Source of the DNA: Cupriavidus sp. EM10
Lineage (GTDB): Bacteria; Pseudomonadota; Gammaproteobacteria; Burkholderiales; Burkholderiaceae
DNA length: 64,000 nucleotides
Reading direction: 5' to 3'
NCBI RefSeq assembly: GCF_018729255.1
Contig: NZ_CP076060.1
Location: 2,232,001-2,296,000, forward strand
Part shown: positions 40,474 to 49,124 of the stretch, in pieces
Numbering within the stretch: the stretch's first letter is position 1
Layout: the number at the start of each line of letters is the position of its first letter
The notes under the pieces: model-generated
Database searches by the model: none
What the model was told of the DNA's origin: nothing
What the model saw: only the letters and a program-made list of their open reading frames with translations
Position numbers and translations under genes: made by a program

Positions 40474-41801
40474 ACTTGCCCGGCCGCCGCAGCATCGCCC
40501 GCCCTGCCCCTTCGGCGCCTTCGGCCCCTCCGGCCCAGCCTGGCCGGCCGGCGCCGGGCGGCCACGCGCGGCCGACGCTGTATGGCGCACTGCGCCGCAT
40601 CCACCTGAGCGTGGCGCTGATCGCCGTGCTGACGGCCGGCATTTCGCTGACGTTCCTGGGCCTGACGGCCCTGCGCGCCTATGCCGATCACAACCTGCGG
40701 CTGGTGGCGCGGTCGATTGCCTACACGGTCGAGGCGCCGGTGGTGTTCCGCGACGACGCGGCCGCCGCCGACACGCTGTCGGCCATCGCCGGCGCCGAGG
40801 ACCTGGCCGCCGTCACGGTCTTCGATCGCGACGACCAGCCGCTGGCATCGTGGCAGCGGCCCGGCAAGGACCGCTTTCCGGCCCTGCGCGCGCTGGCGGG
40901 CGACCTGCTGACGTCGGGGCCGGTCAACCAGCCGGTCATCCACGAATCCCAGCAGGTGGGCAGCGTGCGCGTCACCGGCGACCCCATCGCCCTGCTCCAC
41001 TTCCTGCTGCAAGGGGCGCTGGGGCTGGTGGCCTGCCTGCTGCTGACGGCCGTGGGCGCCCATTACATGTCCAGCCGGATGCTGGCCAATATCGTCGATC
41101 CGCTACGCAACCTGATGCGCGTGGCCCACGCCGTGCGGTCCGAACGCGCGTTCGGCCAGCGCATGCCGCCGGCGCGTATCGAGGAACTGAATGCGTTGTC
41201 CGAGGACTTCAATGTGCTGCTGGACGAACTGGAGGCGTGGCAGAAGCAGCTGCAGCACGAGAACCGTTCGCTGGCGCACCGCGCGACACATGACAGCCTG
41301 ACAGGATTGCTCAACCGCGCCGCTTTCACCGAGGCGCTCGACCTGGCCGTACGCGCTGCGGCGGCCTGCAACCAGTACGCCGCCGTGCTCTATCTGGACA
41401 GTGACGATTTCAAGGGCATCAACGACCGCCACGGCCACGCCGCCGGCGACGCCGTGCTGGTCGGCATCGCCGACCGGATCCGCGCCTGCCTGCGCGACAC
41501 CGACTGCGTGGCCCGCCTGGGCGGCGACGAATTCGCCGTACTGATCGCCGCGCTGCGCCAGCCCGAAGATGCCGTGCGCATCGCCGAAGGCATCCTCGAC
41601 GCCATGACCACCCCGCTGGGCCTGCCCGACGGCGGTTCGATCGTGGCGCCGCTCAGCATCGGCGTGGCCGTGTACCCGCTGCATGCCCGCAACGGCACGG
41701 CCCTGCTGCACGCCGCCGACGCCGCGATGTATGGCGCCAAGCGCCAGTCGGGCGCCACCTGGCGCAGCGCCGAGGCCGCTCCACCGGAATCCCGCGTCTA
41801 G
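40470..41801 (+). CDS. yfiN: YfiN-like membrane diguanylate cyclase
   Basis: 443 aa. After a Pro/Ala-rich cytosolic lead, TM helix about 46-68, periplasmic domain (ADHNLRLVARSIAYTVEAPV), TM helix about 178-198, HAMP and a GGDEF domain with GGDEF at about 351-355. An RxxD product-inhibition site (RDTD) lies before it. This is the layout of YfiN/TpbB, which makes c-di-GMP when released from YfiR. The gene order yfiR-yfiN-yfiB matches the known operon. Confidence 0.88.
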   Translation: MNLPGRRSIARPAPSAPSAPPAQPGRPAPGGHARPTLYGALRRIHLSVALIAVLTAGISLTFLGLTALRAYADHNLRLVARSIAYTVEAPVVFRDDAAAADTLSAIAGAEDLAAVTVFDRDDQPLASWQRPGKDRFPALRALAGDLLTSGPVNQPVIHESQQVGSVRVTGDPIALLHFLLQGALGLVACLLLTAVGAHYMSSRMLANIVDPLRNLMRVAHAVRSERAFGQRMPPARIEELNALSEDFNVLLDELEAWQKQLQHENRSLAHRATHDSLTGLLNRAAFTEALDLAVRAAAACNQYAAVLYLDSDDFKGINDRHGHAAGDAVLVGIADRIRACLRDTDCVARLGGDEFAVLIAALRQPEDAVRIAEGILDAMTTPLGLPDGGSIVAPLSIGVAVYPLHARNGTALLHAADAAMYGAKRQSGATWRSAEAAPPESRV

Positions 41802-41810
41802 CTGCCCGGT

Positions 41811-42338
41811 ATGCCGGAATTCGACGCCGCCCGCCGCCCCCACCTGCGCAAAGCCGCGGCGGCGATGCTGGCGGCGGTTGCGGCGGCGTGCCTGACACTT
41901 GGCGGCTGCGCCAGCGCGCCCCCGCCGGGCAAGCTCACGCCCGCCCAGGTGGAGGTGCTGAAGAGCCAGGGATTCACGTTGACCGACAGCGGCTGGGAAC
42001 TGGGCCTGCCGTACAAGGTGCTGTTCGGCTTCGACGAGGACGTGATCGCCCCGGAGCGCCAGACCACCCTGCTGCGCATCGGCCGCCTGCTGCATGAAGC
42101 CGGCATCGAAACGCTGCGCATCGACGGCCATACCGACGACGCCGGCACCGTCGAATACAACCTGCTGCTATCCCGCCGCCGCGCCGAAGCCGTAGCCAGC
42201 GTGCTGTCCGCCTGCGGCTTCCCGCGCGATCACCTCGAAGTGCGCGGCCTGGGCAAAGGCCGCCCCGTTGCCGACAACCGCACCGCCGCCGGCCGGGCCG
42301 AGAATCGGCGGGTTGCCATTATTGTGTCGGTGGATTAG
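41811..42338 (+). CDS. yfiB: YfiB-like OmpA-family lipoprotein
   Basis: 175 aa. Signal with lipobox LGGC near residue 33 and an OmpA C-terminal peptidoglycan-binding domain (IDGHTDDAGTVEYNLLLSRR, then RGLGKGRPVADN). In the known system YfiB sequesters YfiR at the outer membrane under stress and so activates YfiN. It starts 9 bases after yfiN. The 231 bases that follow hold no gene before vgrG. Confidence 0.86.
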   Translation: MPEFDAARRPHLRKAAAAMLAAVAAACLTLGGCASAPPPGKLTPAQVEVLKSQGFTLTDSGWELGLPYKVLFGFDEDVIAPERQTTLLRIGRLLHEAGIETLRIDGHTDDAGTVEYNLLLSRRRAEAVASVLSACGFPRDHLEVRGLGKGRPVADNRTAAGRAENRRVAIIVSVD

Positions 42339-42569
42339 TCAGGGCGTCACGCTCGTCAAACCAGGGCGGACGCGGCAGGCCAGCCAATCGGGCGTAGCCC
42401 CTCCATCACCGTCCGCTTTTCACCGTTTATTGAAGCTGATTCTGACGTTGCACATATCACTTTCAGCTTTATACGATTCCCAGTCCCTTTCGCGCTTGAG
42501 ACGATCCGTTGTCTTGAGCGCGCCAGCGCCCAAGACCGACCGAAAACACTTCTCTTGGGACTATCCACG

Positions 42570-44911
42570 ATGGCGGAAGCATTCGAGGGCGGCGGGACAG
42601 CGATAGCGGGCCGTCAGGCCTACCACCTGGAAGTGCTCGGCGCGCCAAGCGCGGCCGGCCTGTCCGTGGTGTCATTCGAGGCCGTGGAACGCCTCGGCGA
42701 GCCCTACAGCGTCAAGGTCAAACTCACCCATCCGACAGAGTTGGACCGGATGGAGTACCTGCGCCACGACGCCACATTCTCGATCGATCCGGGCGACGGA
42801 TCGGAGCCGCGCCAGTTCTCGGGCTGCATCTTCCGCTTATCGAAGACCCGGCAGACCCGCGACTTCTGCGCCTACGAGATCGAAATACGGCCCCGGGTCG
42901 CACTGCTCGCGCTGACCAGGGCGAGCCGCGTCTACCAGAAGAAAACAGCACCGCAAATCATCGAAGCCATCCTGCGCCGCCACGGGCTGGAAGGACACCA
43001 GTTCTCCTTCAAGGTCCGGCGCCAGTATCCCGCGCACGACTTCCGACTGCAGTATCAGATGTCGGACTGGGACTATATCCGGCTGCTCATGGAGCAGGAG
43101 GGGCTGTACAGCTACTTCCTGCCCGGCCGGTTCGGCACGATCTTCGGCGATATCTTTCAGGTATCCGACGACATCGACCACTACATCTACCAGCCGGAAT
43201 TGCGCGTGCCCTACCGGGAAACGGCTGGCCTGGAATCAGGCGTCGAGACGGTGTCTGGCATCCAGACGCACGTGCACACCGTGCCCGAGTCGTTCCGGAC
43301 GGCTGACTACAACCCCGCCGATTCCTACGAGCGCAAGTCGGGCGAAGCCAACGTCGCCCGCAAGGAGAAAGGCAACTACGGCCAGCCTTACGTCTATGGA
43401 ACCCATCACCTGGACGTGGCCGGTGCCAAATGGGAAGCGCAGCTGCGCCACGAGGCGGCGCTGGCCGCACAGTTGGTCTACGAAGGCCAGAGCAACGTCC
43501 TGGACCTGCGACCGGCGCGCATCCTGCGCATGGACCTCACGCTGCCCGATGCCCCAAACGGCCAGGTGGTCACGGAGGTCACGCACTCCGGCGGCCGCGA
43601 TCAAACCTACCGCAATACCTACAAAGCCATTCCTTCGGACCGCCGCTTCCGGCTACCGATCGACGAAAGCAAGTGGCCGCGCATCGCCGGGACGCTCAGC
43701 GGCCGGATCACGTCGCCCGGTGCCTACAAGTACGCCTACCTGACGCAGCAAGGCCTGTACGTCGTGCGGCTGGACCTGGACTTCGACACCTGGCCCAAAG
43801 GCGGCGAGAGCGTGCCGATGCGCCTGGCCAAGCCGTTCGCCGGCGCCCGCCAGACTGGCTTCCACTTCCCGCTGATCGACGGCACCGAGGTCGCCATCGC
43901 CTTCCGCGACGGCGATCCAAACAAACCCTATATCGCCCACGCCCACCATCACAGCCAGCACGAGGATCTGATCACCAGCCAGGACCGCTGGCTGTCGCGC
44001 AACGTCATCCGCACCCAGGCCAACAACAAGCTGCGGTTCGAGGACTGGGAAGGGCAGGAAGGCGTCAAGCTGTCGACGGAGTATGGCGGGAAGAGCCAGC
44101 TGAACCTGGGGTATCTGGTCGATGGAAAGAAGAAGAAGCGTGGTGATGGATTTGAGTTGCGGACGTCTGGGTGGGGGCGATTCGGGGTGGCAAGGGCTTG
44201 CTCATCTCGGCGGATGATCAGCCGAATGCCGCAGGCGACCAATTGGCGATGGAGGCAGCCAGGGCGCTCCTGACCAACGCCCTGGCGCAAATGCAACGAC
44301 TCAACGAATGTGCGTCTGCCGCCAGAGTCCAACTCGCGGACGTCGAGCGGCAACGCGATTTGATGGAAGAACGGCTATTGGGACTGCAGCAGGCCGTTAT
44401 TCTCGCAAGCGCCCCCGCGGGCATCGCACTCGCGACGGCGCAGAGCATTCAGCTTGCAGCCGAGGGCAATGTCATCGCATCGGCGCGCTCAAACCTGGAT
44501 ATTGGCGCCGGAAACCACATCACCATTGCAGCAGGACAAGGTGCCTCGATCTTTGCGCAGGACAAAGGCATCAAGCTGGTAGCGGCCAAGGCGGACTTCT
44601 CTGCAGCCGCCCATTCAGGCGTCATGCAACTCGTGTCCTCCAAGGATCTTGGTCTGTCCAGTGTGAATGGCAGACTCAATGCCGTGTCGGCTGAAGCGCT
44701 GACCCTTTCCAGTCAAGGCGCGTATATCAAGCTTGACGGGGGCAATATTGAATTGGGGTGCCCTGGCAGCATTACGCTGAAGACCAGCAACTTCACCTGG
44801 CACGGACCGGCGAGCCTGAGTCCCCCATTGCCTGAACTGCCGGTCGGCGCCTGCCGCCAGTGCCTGCTCGACGCGCACACGGGGGTCGAAGCAATGACCG
44901 AGAAGGCTTGA
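42570..44911 (+). pseudogene. vgrG: Type VI secretion spike protein VgrG, one frameshift
   Basis: Repaired length is 780 aa. It has a gp27-like N-terminal part (VVSFEAVERLGEPYSVKVKL and YQMSDWDYIRLLMEQEGLYSYF), a gp5-like OB domain (FPLIDGTEVAIAFRDGDPNKPYI) and a DUF2345 beta-helix end (ANVIASARSNLD-type repeats). It forms the trimeric puncture tip of the T6SS. The frame breaks at the G run 44173-44177; one extra G gives TSGWGAIRGGKGLLISADDQ. The break falls between the OB and DUF2345 parts. It heads the effector island and is followed 2 bases later by the DUF4123 gene. Confidence 0.88.
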
Positions 44912-44913
44912 AC

Positions 44914-45873
44914 ATGGATACGACCGTACAACGGCCGGCCGCGGCGCAGTCGGCATCCACCTGGGCAGCTTTCGAATCCCGCATCCATGCGACCCATGAA
45001 AAGCTCAGGCAATCCAGTGAAGCTGCATCCCTTTTCGCACTGGTTGACACGCGGGGACATCCAGAATTGCGCGCGGCCTTGACACGTCTCGAGTCTGTCC
45101 CGTTCGCCGCCCTGTGGGACGGCACCGATCTGGCGGAACATCAGGACATATCGCCGCTGCTGATCGATATTGATCTCGATGCGGAAGATTCCGGTGGCGC
45201 GCTGGCACTCCTCAAACGCCTCTGGCAATTTTCGGAGCGTGGATTCATGGTGACGTGGATCTGGTCTGCCTACGAACTGGCAGACATAGCCGAGCATCTT
45301 CGTAAATATTGCGAATACACACTGCCGGACCGGCGTACGTTCTACCTGCACTTCTATGACAACCGCATACTGGAGCGGTTACGCATGGTGTGGTCACCCG
45401 AGAAGTGGGTCGGCATCGCAGGCTTTGCAGACGAAATGTGGTATCGGCGGCGTTCCGGCGAATCTGCGGTCTGGAGCCGCGATGCCACTGCAGTCCATGC
45501 GGAGAAGTGCCTGCCGTCGGCTATCACCCACGAGGAGCATCTGGCTCTGATCGCCTTGGGGTATGTCGACAAGCTGGCGATGCAACTACGGGAGCTCTAC
45601 GGCCCTTGCCTCGAACACCTTTCGCCGGATCAACTTTATCTTGCCATCGAGGCGCAGGTGGAGAGGGCCACATCACACGGTGTCAAGGACGAAGCCGACA
45701 TGCTGCGCTACGTGGCTAAAGGTCTGCTAATTGGCCCCCGGTTCGACGAACAGCCGGAGATCCACAACGGCCTGCGGTCGGCGCGACGCGGCGCTGTGCC
45801 GTTTGCGCAAGTCTTGTCCAAGGTTGACGCCACCATGGATGATGACCATATCGGCAAGGAGGCTCGCGCATGA
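44914..45873 (+). CDS. DUF4123 T6SS effector adaptor/chaperone
   Basis: 319 aa. The N-terminal half (SLFALVDTRGHPELRAAL, then PLLIDIDLDA and FLVTW-like LMV segments) matches DUF4123, the adaptor domain (Tap/Tec) that loads effectors onto VgrG. The C-terminal half has EEHLALIALGYVDKLAMQLRELY, probably the cargo-facing part. It lies directly between vgrG and the effector module, as expected for a cognate adaptor, and overlaps the first lipoprotein gene by 4 bases (ATGA). Confidence 0.85.
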   Translation: MDTTVQRPAAAQSASTWAAFESRIHATHEKLRQSSEAASLFALVDTRGHPELRAALTRLESVPFAALWDGTDLAEHQDISPLLIDIDLDAEDSGGALALLKRLWQFSERGFMVTWIWSAYELADIAEHLRKYCEYTLPDRRTFYLHFYDNRILERLRMVWSPEKWVGIAGFADEMWYRRRSGESAVWSRDATAVHAEKCLPSAITHEEHLALIALGYVDKLAMQLRELYGPCLEHLSPDQLYLAIEAQVERATSHGVKDEADMLRYVAKGLLIGPRFDEQPEIHNGLRSARRGAVPFAQVLSKVDATMDDDHIGKEARA

Positions 45874-46670
45874 ATAGAAAGCTGATGAGCGTGTTGCTTA
45901 TGGCCTCGGTGCTCGTCACCGGATGCGATGCGTTTTCCTCCGCGCCGACCTATGGCGGATTGAGCATCGCGGGGTTCAACTACACGCCGTATAACCTCGA
46001 TCGTTTCGTTGTTACCGACAAATATGGCAATCGCGCGAGCGGCGGCGGCGATCTCATGCCTGGCGCGGGGGAAGGCAGGCTCAGTTGCTGCTACAAGCTG
46101 AAGGGGACTGAATTCACGGTGAAGTGGGAGGTCTACGACGCGGACGAAGCCATTCGCTCGATTGATGCTCGCCAGCCGATCAAGACAATACAAAAATCCG
46201 CGCAGGTTCATTTCCCCCCAACCAAGGTCAAGGGCGACCTTGGCGAGCGCGTGCTCGGCCTGCATTTCTACCCCGACGATCATGTCGAATTCGAGTTTCG
46301 GACCGATCTTGGTGGTTCGCGAATACTGTATGTCGACGTATGGGATTGGTTGCGCAAGACCCACAGAGCACTCATCAATCCGGACAACGAAGACGAAACC
46401 AGCGTTGTGTTTCGCAGGACGGCGCGTCTGGCTGCCAACGGATGGGTGAAATATCGCTTTACCGATACCAACGACCTGCAGCAGTACGTCTACTACACCC
46501 TGCTGAACCCGAACTTCGATCAGCATCCCGCGATCCAGAGGATCATCGCCGAGTCCAGGGACAAGCCCGGCGCCTTCGGCGCGGCCATGGCGGAACTTCC
46601 CACGCCGATCGTGGAAGCCCTCAAACAAGGCAACTCCGCAAATTCTGAACAGCGAGCAACCCATGGCTGA
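45870..46670 (+). CDS. DUF3304-like lipoprotein, copy 1 (candidate T6SS immunity protein)
   Basis: 266 aa. Lipobox VTGC near residue 19, then GYNYT-like start LSIAGFNYTPYNLDRFVV and the CC pair in LSCCYKLKGTEF, typical of DUF3304 lipoproteins found with Tle effectors. It should sit in the periplasm on a membrane anchor and block a returning phospholipase (inference). It carries middle variant B1 (EAIRSIDARQPIKTIQKSAQ) and C-terminal variant C1 (WLRKTHRALINPDNEDETSV). It is coupled to copy 2 by the 8-base overlap ATGGCTGA. Confidence 0.75.
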   Translation: MNRKLMSVLLMASVLVTGCDAFSSAPTYGGLSIAGFNYTPYNLDRFVVTDKYGNRASGGGDLMPGAGEGRLSCCYKLKGTEFTVKWEVYDADEAIRSIDARQPIKTIQKSAQVHFPPTKVKGDLGERVLGLHFYPDDHVEFEFRTDLGGSRILYVDVWDWLRKTHRALINPDNEDETSVVFRRTARLAANGWVKYRFTDTNDLQQYVYYTLLNPNFDQHPAIQRIIAESRDKPGAFGAAMAELPTPIVEALKQGNSANSEQRATHG

Positions 46671-47472
46671 ACTCAAGATGAAAGCAAGAGCGCTGATCGT
46701 ATTGCTCGCTGCCTCGGTGCTCATCACAGGATGCGATGCGTTTTCCTCTGCGCCGACCTATGGCGGACTGAGCGTCGCGGGGTTCAACTACACGCCGTAT
46801 AACCTCGATCGCTTCGTTATCACCGACAAGTATGGCAACAGTGCGAGCGGGGGCGGCGATCTCATGCCCGGCGCGGGGGAAGGCAGGCTCAGTTGCTGCT
46901 ACAAGCTGAAGGGGACCGAGTTCACGGTGAAGTGGGAGGTCTATGACGCGGACGAAGCCATCAAGGACTTATACGCGCCGATCAAGAAGCTACACAAGGA
47001 AACGACAATCCATTTCCCTCCCACCAAGGTCAAGGGCGACCTTGGCGAGCGCGTGCTCGGCCTGCATTTCTACCCCGACGATCATGTCGAATTCGAGTTT
47101 CGGACCGATCTCAGGGGATCGCGGATTCGCTATGTGGACGTATGGAGCTGGTTGCGCAAGACCCACAGAGCACTCATCAATCCGGACAACGAAGACGAAA
47201 CCAGCGTTGTGTTTCGCAGGACGGCGCGTCTAGCTGCCAACGGATGGGTGAAATATCGCTTTACCGATACCAACGACCTGCAGCAGTACGTCTACTACAC
47301 CTTGCTGAATCCGAGCTTCGATCAGCACCCCGCGATCCAGAAGATCATCGCCGAGACCAGGGACAAGCCCGGCGCCTTCGGCGCGGCCATGGCGGAACTT
47401 CCCACGCCGATCGTGGAAGCCCTCAAACAAGGCAGCGCAGTAAATCCGGAACAGCGAGCAACCCATGGCTGA
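46663..47472 (+). CDS. DUF3304-like lipoprotein, copy 2
   Basis: 269 aa, lipobox ITGC. The N-terminal 100 residues are almost identical to copy 1. The middle is variant B2 (EAIKDLYAPIKKLHKETT), while the C-terminal half is variant C1, identical to copy 1 over the segment WLRKTHRALINPDNEDETSV and beyond. Thus it differs from copy 1 mainly in one internal block. Overlaps copies 1 and 3 by ATGGCTGA. Confidence 0.75.
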   Translation: MAELKMKARALIVLLAASVLITGCDAFSSAPTYGGLSVAGFNYTPYNLDRFVITDKYGNSASGGGDLMPGAGEGRLSCCYKLKGTEFTVKWEVYDADEAIKDLYAPIKKLHKETTIHFPPTKVKGDLGERVLGLHFYPDDHVEFEFRTDLRGSRIRYVDVWSWLRKTHRALINPDNEDETSVVFRRTARLAANGWVKYRFTDTNDLQQYVYYTLLNPSFDQHPAIQKIIAETRDKPGAFGAAMAELPTPIVEALKQGSAVNPEQRATHG

Positions 47473-48274
47473 AATCAAAATGAAAGCAAGAATGCTGAGC
47501 GTGTTGCTCGCTGCCTCGGTGCTCGTCACCGGATGCGATGCGTTTTCCTCCGCGCCGACCTATGGCGGATTGAGCATCGCGGGTTTCAACTACACACCGT
47601 ATAACCTGAGTCGCTTCGTTATCACCGACAAGTATGGCAATCGCGCGAGCGGCGGCGGCGATCTCATGCCTGGCGCGGGGGAAGGCAGGCTCAGTTGCTG
47701 CTACAAGCTGAAGGGGACGGAATTCACGGTGAAGTGGGAGGTCTACGACGCGGACGAAGCCATTCGCTCGATTGATGCTCGCCAGCCGATCAAGACAATA
47801 CAAAAATCCGCGCAGATTCATTTCCCCCCAACCAAGGTCAAGGGCGGACTTGGCGAACGCGTGCTCGGCTTGCACTTCTACCCCGACGATCATGTCGAAT
47901 TCGAGTTCCGCACGGATCTGGGCGGCACGCGGATCTTTTACTCCGACATCGACTCATGGTTGGTCAAGAAACAGGGAAAAACCTTCAATGACACCATGGA
48001 GGACGCGGTCGCATTCCGTCGAACGGCAAGGATCGCTGCGGAAGGCTGGAAAAAGTACCGGTTCACCAATACGCAGGACCTGGAGCAGTACGTCTACTAC
48101 ACCTTGCTGAACCCGAACTTCGATCAGCATCCCGCGATCCAGAAGATCATCGCCGAGACCAGGGACAAGCCCGGCGCCTTCGGCGCGGCCATGGTGGAAC
48201 TGCCCATATCGATCGTGGAAGCCCTCAAACAAGGCCACTCAGTAAATTCTGAACAGCGAGCAACCCATGGCTGA
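47465..48274 (+). CDS. DUF3304-like lipoprotein, copy 3
   Basis: 269 aa, lipobox VTGC. The middle block is variant B1, matching copy 1 nearly base for base (47755-47835 against 46146-46226), but the C-terminal part switches to variant C2 (WLVKKQGKTFNDTMEDAVAF), shared with copy 4. This combination shows exchange between copies. Overlaps copies 2 and 4 by ATGGCTGA. Confidence 0.75.
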   Translation: MAEIKMKARMLSVLLAASVLVTGCDAFSSAPTYGGLSIAGFNYTPYNLSRFVITDKYGNRASGGGDLMPGAGEGRLSCCYKLKGTEFTVKWEVYDADEAIRSIDARQPIKTIQKSAQIHFPPTKVKGGLGERVLGLHFYPDDHVEFEFRTDLGGTRIFYSDIDSWLVKKQGKTFNDTMEDAVAFRRTARIAAEGWKKYRFTNTQDLEQYVYYTLLNPNFDQHPAIQKIIAETRDKPGAFGAAMVELPISIVEALKQGHSVNSEQRATHG

Positions 48275-49073
48275 ACTCAAAATACAAGCAAGAATGCTGA
48301 GCGTATTGCTCGCTGCCTCGGTGCTCGTCACCGGATGCGATGCACTTTCCTCCGCGCCAACCTATAGCGGACTGAGCGTCGCGGGGTTCAACTACACGCC
48401 GTATAACCTCGATCGTTTCGTTGTTACCGACAAGTACGGCAATCGTGCGAGTGGAGGCGGCGATCTTATGCCCGGCGCGGGGGAAGGCAGGCTCAGCTGC
48501 TGCTACAAGCTGAAGGGGACGGAATTTACGGTTACGTGGAACGTCGTCGATCAGGACGAGTTTCTGAAGGATCCATATGGGCCACTCCCGGAAATTCACA
48601 AGACTGCCCACGTGCATTTCCCTCCCACCAAGATCAAAGGCGACCTTGGCGAGCGCGTGCTCGGTCTGCATTTCTACCCCGACGATCATGTGGAATTTGA
48701 GTTCCGAACGGATCTGGGCGGCACGCGGATCTTCTACTCGACCATTGATTCGTGGTTGCTCAAAAAGCAGGGGAAGACCTTCAAGGACACCATGGAGGAC
48801 TGGGTCGCGTTCCGCCGAACGGCAAGAATCGCTAGTGAAGGCTGGACGAAATATCGGCTCACCGATACGCAGGACCTCCAGCAGTATGTCTACTACACCC
48901 TGCTGGTGAATCCGAACTTCGATCAGCACCCCGCGATCCAGAAGATCATCGCCGAGACCAGCGACAAGCCTGGAGCTTTCGGTGCGGCCATGGCGAACCT
49001 TCCCGAGCCGATGGTCGAAGCATTGAGGCGCAAAAAATTCGAGCCAACCGCGACGGAAGAGAACCATGGCTGA
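48267..49073 (+). CDS. DUF3304-like lipoprotein, copy 4
   Basis: 268 aa, lipobox VTGC. The middle block is a third variant B3 (VTWNVVDQDEFLKDPYGPLP), with C-terminal variant C2 as in copy 3. The last 15 residues differ from the other three (RRKKFEPTATEENHG). It ends in the same ATGGCTGA overlap, which here should open the effector gene. Confidence 0.75.
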   Translation: MAELKIQARMLSVLLAASVLVTGCDALSSAPTYSGLSVAGFNYTPYNLDRFVVTDKYGNRASGGGDLMPGAGEGRLSCCYKLKGTEFTVTWNVVDQDEFLKDPYGPLPEIHKTAHVHFPPTKIKGDLGERVLGLHFYPDDHVEFEFRTDLGGTRIFYSTIDSWLLKKQGKTFKDTMEDWVAFRRTARIASEGWTKYRLTDTQDLQQYVYYTLLVNPNFDQHPAIQKIIAETSDKPGAFGAAMANLPEPMVEALRRKKFEPTATEENHG

Positions 49074-49124
49074 ACCCACTCAACTCGATCCCGCAGACCG
49101 CACCCCCACAGGGTACTTGACGGC

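Larger units (their letters stand above)
45870..49073 (+). repeat. Four-copy tandem array of about 800-base lipoprotein genes
   Basis: The copies start at 45870, 46663, 47465 and 48267, a period of 793-802 bases, each joined to the next by ATGGCTGA. The first 300 or so bases and the last 200 are highly alike in all four, while two internal blocks come in variants combined as B1-C1, B2-C1, B1-C2 and B3-C2. Confidence 0.95.

Noticed and set aside
45870..49073. The 800-base tandem repeats as an insertion sequence or transposon array
   Set aside because: Each unit is a single lipoprotein gene; there are no terminal inverted repeats and no transposase.
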